This document shows, in pieces, positions 18,055 to 26,143 of a stretch of DNA of 64,000 nucleotides. This DNA is from Burkholderia pyrrocinia (GTDB lineage: Bacteria > Pseudomonadota > Gammaproteobacteria > Burkholderiales > Burkholderiaceae): contig NZ_CP094460.1 in the NCBI RefSeq assembly GCF_022809715.1, positions 2,232,001 to 2,296,000 on the forward strand, given 5' to 3'. A program made the translations under genes and the position numbers. Under the pieces are notes generated by a model. It was not told the origin of the DNA. It saw only the letters and a program-made list of their open reading frames with translations, and did no database searches. Position 1 is the first letter of the stretch; each line of letters opens with the position of its first letter.

Positions 18055-18636
18055 TCATAGCATGGCGACGGGGGCTTGAACCGCGTGCAGCAGACACTCC
18101 GTTGCTTGCCATGCTTCGTTGGCGGCATTGGTCTTGTCGCCGATCACGGCGGCTAGTGTCGCGCCGTCGAGCAACATGACGACTTGGCGAGCCGTCGATT
18201 CGATCGACGTTGCGGGTACAAGATCACGCAACAGGTTCTGGATGAAGAGACGGAGCTGAACTTTCTGTTTGGTCGAGATGCGAATAATCTCGCCTGGTTC
18301 GGCGTGAAACTCCGAGAGTGCACTGGTGAACATGCAGCCCCCAAAGTCGCGTGCATTGAACCAGCGATCGTGCCAGGAAAACACTTCCCTTAACCGTTCA
18401 ATCGGTGTGTTCCGGCTAGCAACTGCACTGGCCATCGAGCCCAGTGCACTGTGCGCGCGCTGAGTCAGAACCTCGGAGATCAAATCGTTCTTGGTCGAGA
18501 AGTATCGGAATAGCGTCATCTTCGCCACTCCTGCTTCTTCGATGATTCTGTCGATCCCGACGGCGTGGTAGCCGTATTGCGTAAATAATCGTGTCGCCGT
18601 ATCGACGATCGCCTGACGTTTTGAACTTGTGGCCAT
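18055..18636 (-). CDS. TetR-family repressor, probable cluster regulator
   Basis: The 193-residue protein has the TetR N-terminal helix-turn-helix (IVDTATRLFTQYG, GIDRIIEEAGVAKMTLFRYF) and a ligand-binding C-terminal half with no specific family signature. The ATG at 18636 starts the usual short pre-HTH tail; an upstream frame start at 18666 would run into the promoter. It is convergent with the diiron oxidase gene, with a 6-bp gap. Repressing the cluster and answering to its product is the common arrangement, but this is inferred. It resembles the TetR protein at 34.7 kb in its C-terminal LLDGAT segment. Confidence 0.85.
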   Translation of the reverse strand: MATSSKRQAIVDTATRLFTQYGYHAVGIDRIIEEAGVAKMTLFRYFSTKNDLISEVLTQRAHSALGSMASAVASRNTPIERLREVFSWHDRWFNARDFGGCMFTSALSEFHAEPGEIIRISTKQKVQLRLFIQNLLRDLVPATSIESTARQVVMLLDGATLAAVIGDKTNAANEAWQATECLLHAVQAPVAML

Positions 18637-18656
18637 GCGATGCTTTCCCCAACCTG

Positions 18657-18673
18657 ATCGTTTCACGATTATA
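18657..18673 (-). promoter_or_regulatory. tetR promoter -10 with overlapping palindrome
   Basis: On the minus strand a perfect TATAAT (plus-strand ATTATA, 18668-18673) overlaps the palindrome ATCGT-TTC-ACGAT (18657-18669). It lies just upstream of the tetR ATG. This is the classic place for self-repression. No good -35 box is visible. Confidence 0.5.
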
Positions 18674-19325
18674 GCGGCGCGAGACCATCCGATGGGGCGT
18701 GGGTTCTGACTATCCCAAGCAGTTGAGTGGTGTTGTTATCGGACCGCTTACGGTAGGCCTTCAGCCCCTTCGTCGAACCGAAACATGTCAGCCTCCCGAA
18801 CATCTGGATCACCGTAGGCAAGTCGTCGACAATCGCCTCGCCAAGATCAAATTCGACTCCATTCGATAGGCGAACATGTAACGAGAGCACCACCAACGAC
18901 CTGTTCGGTGGCAGTACAGGGAAAACGACGGACACGGTCGATGACGTGGGGCCGACAGGGGAAAAAGCCCGCCATTCGCTCACCGGAACACGACGTGATG
19001 GGCCTTGGATGTCGATCGGTACGCCGTCGGTCACCATCGGGGCCGGTCCCGTTGGTGTTTGCAACGTATGCTGCTGATGGTGCGAGATCTGTTCAGCAGT
19101 CTTGTAGTCGAAGGTTGGCAGCGGCTCATTGCGATACCAGAAGAGCGTGCTTCCTACGTCTTCGGAGATATCTGTTGCAACTCGGATAATCCGGATCGCT
19201 TCTCGAAGGTACTTTTGCACGTTCCCAAAGACGTCTGTTCCGGGAATTTCCGCGTCCAGGCCCAATCGGTGCGACTCCGCCGGCGTTCTGGAGGGCTGCT
19301 CCGTGGTCCATGATTCCATGAGCAA
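18669..19325 (-). pseudogene. Hybrid remnant: DUF2384 antitoxin fragment fused to IS66-like debris
   Basis: An open frame of 218 codons contains the block NVQKYLREAIRIIRVATDIS and FWYRNEPLPTFDYKTAEQ, clearly the antitoxin C-domain seen at 4.5 kb. Resemblance stops abruptly on both sides. The C-terminal part (SLHVRLSNGVEFDLGEA ... CFGSTKGLKAY) recalls the end of IS66-family TnpA/TnpB proteins, with low certainty. The mixture suggests recombination debris rather than a working gene. Confidence 0.55.
19091..19226. repeat. Direct repeat, right copy (DUF2384-derived)
   Basis: Same orientation as 4521-4659, with about 80% identity by eye. It marks the right side of the cluster. Just beyond it, codon usage returns to the high-GC style of the replicon. 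Confidence 0.75.
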
Positions 19326-19448
19326 GCAGCAACAATCTCTTCCTCGCCGCCCTATAACTCTCGAGTGATCGCCTGCCTAGACTTGAGTCATCGGTAACGA
19401 ACAAGGTGTTCGAAGCCAGACAACCAGACAAAGTCGGAGGTAAGTATC

Positions 19449-19796
19449 ATGAAGAACCTGATTCAAGCCGTTGTTGTTGCTGCCGCCCTTGCTGCTCCGG
19501 TCGCCGTTTTCGCTCAGAGCAGCGCGCCGCTCACTCGCGCGCAAGTCCGCGCCGAACTGATCGAACTGGAAAAGGCGGGCTACAACCCGGCAGTCGGCGA
19601 AGACCCGCACTATCCGGAAGACCTCCAGGCTGCCGAAGCTCGCGTGGAGCAACAACATGCGCTTGCCCGTGCGCAAGGTGTCGACAACAGTGGTATCGGC
19701 AAGGACGCGCAAGGCGCCGTTGCGTCGGGCAAGCCTGCGAAGGTGGTGGCCCCGCGTGCCAATGACGAAATGAAGTCGCTGTATCGCGGTCACTAA
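19449..19796 (+). CDS. DUF4148 secreted protein
   Basis: The 115-residue protein has a clear signal peptide (MKNLIQAVVVAAALAAPVAVFAQ, cut near residue 23) and the DUF4148 pattern SAPLTRAQVRAELIELEKAGY followed by PHYPEDLQAAEARV. Such small periplasmic proteins are numerous in Burkholderia and have no established function. A GGAGG-type site (cggaggtaag) precedes the ATG. It is the first gene with typical replicon codon use after the accessory block. Confidence 0.88.
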   Translation: MKNLIQAVVVAAALAAPVAVFAQSSAPLTRAQVRAELIELEKAGYNPAVGEDPHYPEDLQAAEARVEQQHALARAQGVDNSGIGKDAQGAVASGKPAKVVAPRANDEMKSLYRGH

Positions 19797-19860
19797 ACGC
19801 CGATTGAACGGCGCTGCCTGCGAGCGGGATGCCGTCCCCGGCGGTCCCGCGTCAAACCCG

Positions 19861-19906
19861 CGGCTCGCTATTTCGATCCTTGCGCGATCGTTGCAATAGC
19901 GAGCCG
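19861..19906. terminator. Strong 12-bp hairpin after the DUF4148 gene
   Basis: CGGCTCGCTATT (19861-19872) pairs perfectly with AATAGCGAGCCG (19895-19906). The loop has its own small stem (CGATC/GATCG). No T-run follows, so it may act in either direction or as an RNA-stability element. It lies 64 bp past the stop. The rest of 19797-20118 holds nothing else evident. Confidence 0.5.
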
Positions 19907-20118
19907 ATCCCAGTTCGATAATTCGAGCGTCGTGCCCGGGCTGGCGGCCGGGCACGTTTCGTCGAGCCGTGTGCGTCACCCCCATCGTCGCGGCGAACGG
20001 CCTCGATGCGCTTCCTGATATGCCTCCGAGGAGGTGCAGTCCGTCCGGATGTAGACGCCGCCGAGTCGGGTTAGAATCGCCCGCCCGATCCTCTACGCCT
20101 TCCCGAGACGAAAACCGT

Positions 20119-21030
20119 ATGGAATTCCGTCAGTTGCGCTACTTTCTCGCGGTGGCCGAGTATCTTCATTTCACCGAGGCCGCCGAGTTTCTCGGCATCG
20201 CGCAACCCCCGCTCAGCCAGCAGATCCTCAAGCTCGAACGCGAAATCGGCACGCGCCTTTTCGTACGCCATCCGCGCCGGGTCGAACTGACGGACGCAGG
20301 CCGGCTGTTCAGGGAGCGCGCGAGGCGTATCGTCGAAGAAGCAGAACTGGCGCTCGCGGAAGCGCAAAACGCCGGTCGCGGCGAAAGCGGCCGGCTCGTG
20401 CTGGGGTTCGCCGGCTCGATCGTGTTCCATCCGCTCGTCGCGTCGCTGATGCAACGTTACCGGCGCGACTATCCGGGCGTGCTCATTCACTGCGAGGAGA
20501 GCAACAGCCCGGCGCTGGTCGACAAGGTGCTCGAGGCACGTGTCGATGCGGCGTTGGTGCGTTTGCCGGTGGATTGCCGGGACCTGGCGGTGCAGCCGCT
20601 CGTCGAAGAGCGGTTTCTGGCGGTGTTGCCGTCCGGCCACCGCCACGGCGGCGAGCCGGTGCTCGCGTTGCACGCGCTGTCCGACGATCCGCTCGTGCTG
20701 TTTCCGCGCGCGATCGGCCCGGCCTTGTATGACGCGATCATCGGCGCATGCTGGACGGCCGGCTTCACGCCGGCCATCGGAATGGAGTCGCCGCAGATTC
20801 CGGCCGCGGTGAATCTGGTCGCGGCGGGGTTCGGCGTCACGCTGATTCCCGAGTCGGTGCGTCAGGCGCCGACAGGCGGCGTCACATACCACGCATTGCA
20901 GGGCGAACCGCTCCGATCCCCGATCGCGCTCGTCCACCGGCCAAGAGAAAAGTCGCCGGTGATTCATCACCTCGTACGGGCCGTTCGCGCGCTCGCTCGC
21001 GAAACGGCCGACCGCACGGCCTTGCCGTGA
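20119..21030 (+). CDS. LysR-family transcriptional regulator
   Basis: The 303-residue protein begins with the LysR winged HTH (MEFRQLRYFLAVAEYLHFTE, then AQPPLSQQILKLEREIGTRL). The family's periplasmic-binding-like effector domain follows. An earlier in-frame start at 19969 would add a low-complexity leader not seen in the family. It is upstream of, and co-oriented with, the lactate genes, so control of them is plausible but unproven. Confidence 0.92.
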   Translation: MEFRQLRYFLAVAEYLHFTEAAEFLGIAQPPLSQQILKLEREIGTRLFVRHPRRVELTDAGRLFRERARRIVEEAELALAEAQNAGRGESGRLVLGFAGSIVFHPLVASLMQRYRRDYPGVLIHCEESNSPALVDKVLEARVDAALVRLPVDCRDLAVQPLVEERFLAVLPSGHRHGGEPVLALHALSDDPLVLFPRAIGPALYDAIIGACWTAGFTPAIGMESPQIPAAVNLVAAGFGVTLIPESVRQAPTGGVTYHALQGEPLRSPIALVHRPREKSPVIHHLVRAVRALARETADRTALP

Positions 21031-21456
21031 CGGACCTCGCCGACGGCTGGTGCTGTCGCTAGCAGCCGTGCGCCAGCCGGCGTAACGCCGCAGGCCGCGC
21101 GTGCGCCGTCTCCGGGCGGGCATGGCGTTTCCGTCTCGTCCCCGCCATCTCCGTGCTTCCGATGCTTCGCGCGTGCGACGCTGCCCACGGGTGTCTTCGC
21201 TCGTGCGGCGCGGCACGTGCATGTCTTCACGCGCGCGCCGCGCACCCTCACGTGCCCCGTGGACCGCTGCGCCGTACAACGATCGATATGCATTTCGTCT
21301 TGAAGTCGCGTCCGCGCGATATTGGACTTCACCGGCTCGCACGCCTAGCCTTACGGGATTCGATCGGAGTGCGGTTCGGCGGTGCGCCGGCCGCCGCGGC
21401 GCCGTTCAGTCCATTACCCGCGCGCATCGCGATGCGCGGCCAACAGGAGAATTCAC
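21031..21456. other. Intergenic region between lysR and dld
   Basis: GC-rich, without a credible gene. Reading frames through it are extensions of neighbouring frames. It should hold the dld promoter; I cannot place -35/-10 boxes with confidence. Confidence 0.4.
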
Positions 21457-23205
21457 GTGTCAACCGTTTCAGGCGAATCGTCTTCGCCGCCGACGCCGCG
21501 GAACAGGCGGCAGGAGGCGTTCATTCATTCGCTGACGGAAATCGTCGGACACCAGGAGGTGCTGACGAAGGAGCCGGATACCCGACGGTACCGGACGGGC
21601 TTCCGGTTCGGCGATGGTCGGGTCCTGGCGGTGGTGCGGCCCGGTACGCTGCTCCAGCAATGGAAGGTGCTGCAGGCCTGCGTGGCCGCCAACGTGATCG
21701 TCATCTGCCAGGCGTCGAACACCGGGCTGACCGGCGGATCCACGCCGGACGGCAACGGCTACGACCGCGATATCGTGATCGTCAGCACGGCCCGGATCCG
21801 GACGGTCCACGTCATCAAGGGCGGCACGCAGGTGATCTGTCTGCCGGGCGCGACGCTCGATCAGCTCGAGCAGACGCTGAAGCCGCTCGGGCGCGAGCCG
21901 CATTCGGTGATCGGCTCGTCGTGCATCGGCGCATCGGTGATCGGCGGTGTCTGCAACAACTCCGGCGGCGCGCTCGTGCAACGCGGGCCGGCTTATACGG
22001 AGATGGCCCTCTTCGCGTGTGTCGGCGCGGACGGGCGCCTGGCGCTCGTGAACCACCTCGATGTCCGTCTCGGCGCCGTCCCGGAGGAAATCCTCGCGCG
22101 CCTGGACAAGGGCGAGTTCGCGGAGAAGGACATCGTCGACAGCGGCGCGTCCGCGTCCGATCACCGCTACGCCGAGCACGTGCGGGACGTCGATGCGGAC
22201 ACCCCCGCCCGTTACAATGCCGATCCGCTGCGGCTGCACGAAGCGTCGGGCTCGGCGGGCAAGGTCATGGTGTTCGCGGTGCGCCTCGATACGTTTCCGA
22301 TCGAGGCGGGTGCGAAGGTGTTCTATATCGGCACCAACGACATCGACGAACTGACCGACATCCGCCGCCACGTTCTCACGCAATTCAGCCGGCTGCCGAT
22401 CTCGGGTGAGTACCTGCACCGCGATGCGTTCGACATCGCGGAGAAGTACGGGAAAGACACGTTCCTGATGATTCATCACTTCGGCACGCAGCGCATGCCG
22501 ATGTTGTTCGCCTTCAAGAGCAAATGCGACGCGTGGTTCGACCGGCTCGGCTTCCTGCCCCGGCATCTGAGCGATCGCGTGATGCAGGCGGTCAGCCGCC
22601 TGTTCCCGAAACACCTGCCCAAGCGCATTCGCGACTACGGGAAGCGATACGAGCATCACCTGATGCTCAAGGTGTCGGCCGATACCGCCGACGAAGCGCG
22701 GACCTACCTGACCTCGTTCTTTGCCCGGCATACGGGCGCGTTCTTCGAATGCACGCCGGCGGAGGGTGCAAAGGCGTTCCTGCACCGGTTCGCGGCCGCG
22801 GGTGCGGCGATCCGTTACCGCAACGTACACACCCGTGAGGTCGAAGACATCGTCGCGCTCGACATCGCGCTGCGCCGCAACGACCGCGACTGGTTCGAAA
22901 CGCTGCCGGACGAGATCGACGCGCCGATCGCGATCAAGCTGTATTACGGTCATTTCCTCTGCCACGTCTTCCATCAGGACTACATCGTCAGGAAGGGCAA
23001 CGATTGCCTCGCGCTCGAACACGCGATGTGGAAACTGCTCGACGCGCGGCGCGCCGAGTATCCGGCCGAGCATAACGTCGGGCACCTGTACCACGCGAAG
23101 CCCGCGCTCAAGGCTTTCTACGAAGGGCTCGACCCGTGCAACTGCTTCAATCCGGGTATCGGCCAGACGTCGAAGTTCGCGAACTACCGCGAAGCACACG
23201 ACTGA
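21457..23205 (+). CDS. dld: Quinone-dependent D-lactate dehydrogenase (FAD)
   Basis: The 582-residue peripheral membrane flavoenzyme oxidises D-lactate to pyruvate and passes electrons to quinone. The FAD-binding PCMH-type domain is visible from about residue 50 (CQASNTGLTGGSTPDGNGYD; SVIGSSCIGASVIGGVCNNS). A membrane-binding Dld domain follows (FGTQRMPMLFAFKSKCDAWF; HHLMLKVSADT), and the end has LDPCNCFNPGIGQTSKF. The GTG at 21457 has AGGAG about 8 bp upstream and gives normal family length. It is followed 212 bp later by lldEFG, so both lactate isomers can be handled at this locus. Confidence 0.93.
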   Translation: MSTVSGESSSPPTPRNRRQEAFIHSLTEIVGHQEVLTKEPDTRRYRTGFRFGDGRVLAVVRPGTLLQQWKVLQACVAANVIVICQASNTGLTGGSTPDGNGYDRDIVIVSTARIRTVHVIKGGTQVICLPGATLDQLEQTLKPLGREPHSVIGSSCIGASVIGGVCNNSGGALVQRGPAYTEMALFACVGADGRLALVNHLDVRLGAVPEEILARLDKGEFAEKDIVDSGASASDHRYAEHVRDVDADTPARYNADPLRLHEASGSAGKVMVFAVRLDTFPIEAGAKVFYIGTNDIDELTDIRRHVLTQFSRLPISGEYLHRDAFDIAEKYGKDTFLMIHHFGTQRMPMLFAFKSKCDAWFDRLGFLPRHLSDRVMQAVSRLFPKHLPKRIRDYGKRYEHHLMLKVSADTADEARTYLTSFFARHTGAFFECTPAEGAKAFLHRFAAAGAAIRYRNVHTREVEDIVALDIALRRNDRDWFETLPDEIDAPIAIKLYYGHFLCHVFHQDYIVRKGNDCLALEHAMWKLLDARRAEYPAEHNVGHLYHAKPALKAFYEGLDPCNCFNPGIGQTSKFANYREAHD

Positions 23206-23416
23206 TTCGACGCGGGGCGGCGCGCGCGTGTCGTTCGAACCGGCGTGTGCGGCCCGCGTCAGCCGGTCCTTCCTGCCGTCGATGGCCGGCCACGTCCGCC
23301 GCTCCTTCTTGCGCCGAGCGTCGCCGGTCGAGCCGACGTAGCGGGCATCGCGTGGCGTCGTTCCAGGTGGCCATGCCGAACGTTGAACCTGCAAACCCGT
23401 ATCAGGAGTCGCTGCA

Positions 23417-24160
23417 TTGAAAGTTGCCTTGTTCATCCCGTGCTTCATCGACGCATTTTTTCCCGACGTCGGCATCGCGACGCTCGAACTGCTCGAGCGC
23501 CTCGGCTGCGACGTCGACTATCCGCTCGACCAGACCTGCTGCGGCCAGCCGATGGGAAACAGCGGCTGCGAAAAGCAGGCCGCGGCCACCGAGAACTTGT
23601 TCGTCAGCAACTTCGCCGGATATGACTACATCGTCGCGCCGAGCGGTAGCTGCGTGCATCACGTTCGCGATCACCTGAGCGCGGCCGACCAGACGCCCGG
23701 CGCGATCGAGGTCCGGCGCAATACATACGAGCTGGTCGAGTTCATTCACGATGTGCTGCAGGTTCGCGAATTTCCGTGGGCGGAATTTCCGCACAAGGTG
23801 GGCCTGCACAACAGTTGCGGGACGCTGCGCGGCCTGAAAACCGCCAGCATGTCCGAAATCAACGGCCCGTTCTTCTCGAAACCCCTGGCGCTCCTGAAGG
23901 GCGTGAAGGGCATCGAGTTCATCGAGCCGGATCGTCCGGACGAATGTTGCGGCTTCGGCGGCACGTTCTGCGTGTCGGAGGAGCCGGTATCCGCGCGCAT
24001 GGGGGCGGACAAGGTGCGCGATCACGCGCGCAACGGCGCCGAGTACATCGTGTCCGCCGACTCTTCTTGCCTGATGCATCAGCAGGGCTGCGCCGAGCGT
24101 CTCGGACTCGGCCTGAAGTTCATCCACATCGCGAGCATCCTGAATGGGGCACCCGAATGA
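23417..24160 (+). CDS. lldE: L-lactate oxidation complex Fe-S subunit LldE/LutA
   Basis: This 247-residue protein has two cysteine-rich CCG domains (QTCCGQPMGNSGC near residue 40; HNSCGTLRG near 133; DECCGFGGTFC near 178) typical of LldE/LutA and of heterodisulfide-reductase-like subunits. With LldF and LldG it forms the cytochrome-free L-lactate dehydrogenase complex. The start is TTG 23417, with AGGAG 9 bp upstream. Its stop overlaps lldF by 4 bp (ATGA). Confidence 0.93.
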   Translation: MKVALFIPCFIDAFFPDVGIATLELLERLGCDVDYPLDQTCCGQPMGNSGCEKQAAATENLFVSNFAGYDYIVAPSGSCVHHVRDHLSAADQTPGAIEVRRNTYELVEFIHDVLQVREFPWAEFPHKVGLHNSCGTLRGLKTASMSEINGPFFSKPLALLKGVKGIEFIEPDRPDECCGFGGTFCVSEEPVSARMGADKVRDHARNGAEYIVSADSSCLMHQQGCAERLGLGLKFIHIASILNGAPE

Positions 24161-25530
24161 AACGCATCGACCATGCCGGTTACTCGAAGAAGTTCATCGC
24201 GGACGAAAAACACGTCGAATTCCATGACAAGCGCCTGTGGGGCCTGCGCACTGCGCGCGATGCGGCGGTGCACGCGATTCCCGAGTGGGAAACGATGCGC
24301 GCGCTCGCGTCGGCGATCAAGGAGCATACGCTCACGCACCTGGCCGACTATCTCGAGCAGTTCGAGCGCAATGCCGTCGCAAACGGCGTGATCGTGCATT
24401 GGGCGAAGGACGCCGAGGAGCACAACCGGATCGTCTACGGCATTCTGCACGGGCGCAACGTGCGCACGCTCGTGAAGAGCAAGTCGATGCTGACCGAGGA
24501 GTGCGACATGCGCCCGTACCTGGAGGCGCGGGGCATCGCGGTCGTCGAAACCGACCTCGGCGAGCGGATTCAGCAACTCGACGACGAGCTGCCGTCGCAC
24601 ATCGTCGTGCCGGCCGTGCACAAGCTCGCGACGGACGTGGCCCGGACCTTCGCGGACTCGTTCGGCACCGATCCCGCCGAAAGCAGCATCCCCCGGCTCG
24701 CCGAGGCGCAGCGACAGGCCACGCGCCCGCTCATCCTGGCGGCGGAAGCCGGCATGACCGGGTGCAACTTCGCGGTGGCGGAGACGGGCGGCATCACCGT
24801 CTGCACGAACGAGGGCAACGCCGACCTGAGTGCCAACGTGCCGCCGCTGCACATCGCGTCGATCGGCATCGAAAAGCTGATTCCGAAGCTCGAACACCTG
24901 GGCCTGTTCATCCGCATGCTGTCGCGCAATGCGCTCGGCGCACCGATCACGCAGTACACGTCGCATTTTCGCGGCCCGCGCGACGGCGGCGAAATGCATT
25001 TCGTGCTGGTCGACAACGGCCGCTCCGAACGGCTCGCGATGGACGATTTCTGGTATTCGCTCAAGTGCATCCGGTGCGGCGCCTGCATGAATACATGCCC
25101 GGTCTACCGGCGCAGCAGCGGCCTGAGCTACGGTGGCGTCTACTCCGGGCCGATCGGCGCGATCATCAACCCGACCTACGACCTGAAGAAATACAGCTCG
25201 CTGCCGTTCGCGTCGACGATGAACGGCAGCTGCACCAACGTCTGTCCGGTCAAGATCAACATCCACGAGCAGATCTACAAATGGCGGCAAATCGTTGCCG
25301 AGCGGCACGCGCTGCCATTCGTCAAGCAGGAAGCGATGAAGGTGGCCGGCCAGGTGCTTTCCAGACCGGCGCTCTATCGCGCGGCGATCAAGGGGGCCGC
25401 CGGCGCGATCGCGACGTTGCCGCGCGCGGTGCTCTACAACCCGCTCAACGCGTGGGGCAAGCAGCGTGAACTGCCGGAGCCGCCGACCGAAACCTTCCGT
25501 GACTGGTATCTGAAGAGGAACAAGAAATGA
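24157..25530 (+). CDS. lldF: L-lactate oxidation complex iron-sulfur protein LldF/LutB
   Basis: The 457-residue protein has an N-terminal LUD domain (GMTGCNFAVAETGGITVCTN near residue 205). Two ferredoxin-like clusters follow: CIRCGACMNTCP near 307 and CTNVCPVKIN near 360. The ATG overlaps the lldE stop as ATGA, and its own stop overlaps lldG in the same way, showing translational coupling. It channels electrons from lactate oxidation. Confidence 0.94.
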   Translation: MKRIDHAGYSKKFIADEKHVEFHDKRLWGLRTARDAAVHAIPEWETMRALASAIKEHTLTHLADYLEQFERNAVANGVIVHWAKDAEEHNRIVYGILHGRNVRTLVKSKSMLTEECDMRPYLEARGIAVVETDLGERIQQLDDELPSHIVVPAVHKLATDVARTFADSFGTDPAESSIPRLAEAQRQATRPLILAAEAGMTGCNFAVAETGGITVCTNEGNADLSANVPPLHIASIGIEKLIPKLEHLGLFIRMLSRNALGAPITQYTSHFRGPRDGGEMHFVLVDNGRSERLAMDDFWYSLKCIRCGACMNTCPVYRRSSGLSYGGVYSGPIGAIINPTYDLKKYSSLPFASTMNGSCTNVCPVKINIHEQIYKWRQIVAERHALPFVKQEAMKVAGQVLSRPALYRAAIKGAAGAIATLPRAVLYNPLNAWGKQRELPEPPTETFRDWYLKRNKK

Positions 25531-26126
25531 GCAGCCGCGACCTGATTCTTTCCCGCCTGCGGGGCGCCGGACGGTCGCCGCAACCGCTGCCGGCGGTGCC
25601 GTTGTTCGATCGGGATTTGCCGCCCGCCATCGACGCGTTCAAACGATCGCTCGACCGCGTGGGCGGCGTCTGGTGCGACGCGCCCGCGGACGGCGACATC
25701 GAAGCGCTGATCCGCGCGCGCTTTCCGGATGCACGGACCTTCTGTTCGGCGGTGCCCGAAGTGGCCGGCACGCGGCGCATCGAAGCGGTCGAGCGTCCGC
25801 ACGATCTGAACGATGTCGATGTCGGGATCGTGCGTCCGGCGTTCGCGGTCGCGGAGACCGGCTCGCTTTACCTGAGCGACCGCGAGTATCGCGTGAACGC
25901 GCTCGGGTATCTGTCGCAACATCTGGTCGCGCTGCTCGATCCGGCGCGGATCGTCGGCAACCTGCATCACGCGTATCACCGCAGCGAGTTCTTCGATGCG
26001 CGCTACGCGTGCCTGATGAGCGGCCCGTCGGCGACGGCGGACATCGAAGGCGTGCTGATCCGTGGTGCCCAGGGCATCCGGTCGCTGACCGTGATCCCGG
26101 TCCCGCTCGCGGGCGCGGCGCGATAA
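25527..26126 (+). CDS. lldG: L-lactate utilization protein LldG/LutC
   Basis: The 199-residue LUD-domain protein has the family's RPAFAVAETGSLYLSD block near residue 107 and the PSATADIEGVLIRGAQG end (about 170-185). It is the third subunit of the LldEFG (LutABC) complex. It overlaps lldF by 4 bp and is followed 17 bp later by an FUSC gene in the same operon. Confidence 0.93.
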   Translation: MSSRDLILSRLRGAGRSPQPLPAVPLFDRDLPPAIDAFKRSLDRVGGVWCDAPADGDIEALIRARFPDARTFCSAVPEVAGTRRIEAVERPHDLNDVDVGIVRPAFAVAETGSLYLSDREYRVNALGYLSQHLVALLDPARIVGNLHHAYHRSEFFDARYACLMSGPSATADIEGVLIRGAQGIRSLTVIPVPLAGAAR

Positions 26127-26143
26127 GCGGTCGGGAGGGAAAC

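Noticed and set aside
4450..19325. tRNA-targeted integrative island
   Set aside because: No tRNA gene, integrase or exact att repeat was seen; the flanking repeat derives from a protein gene and is diverged.
20071..21342. 423-codon minus-strand open frame
   Set aside because: It is antisense to the LysR gene and has unnatural composition.
21469..23475. 668-codon minus-strand open frame
   Set aside because: It is antisense to dld, which has clear FAD and Dld-domain motifs.
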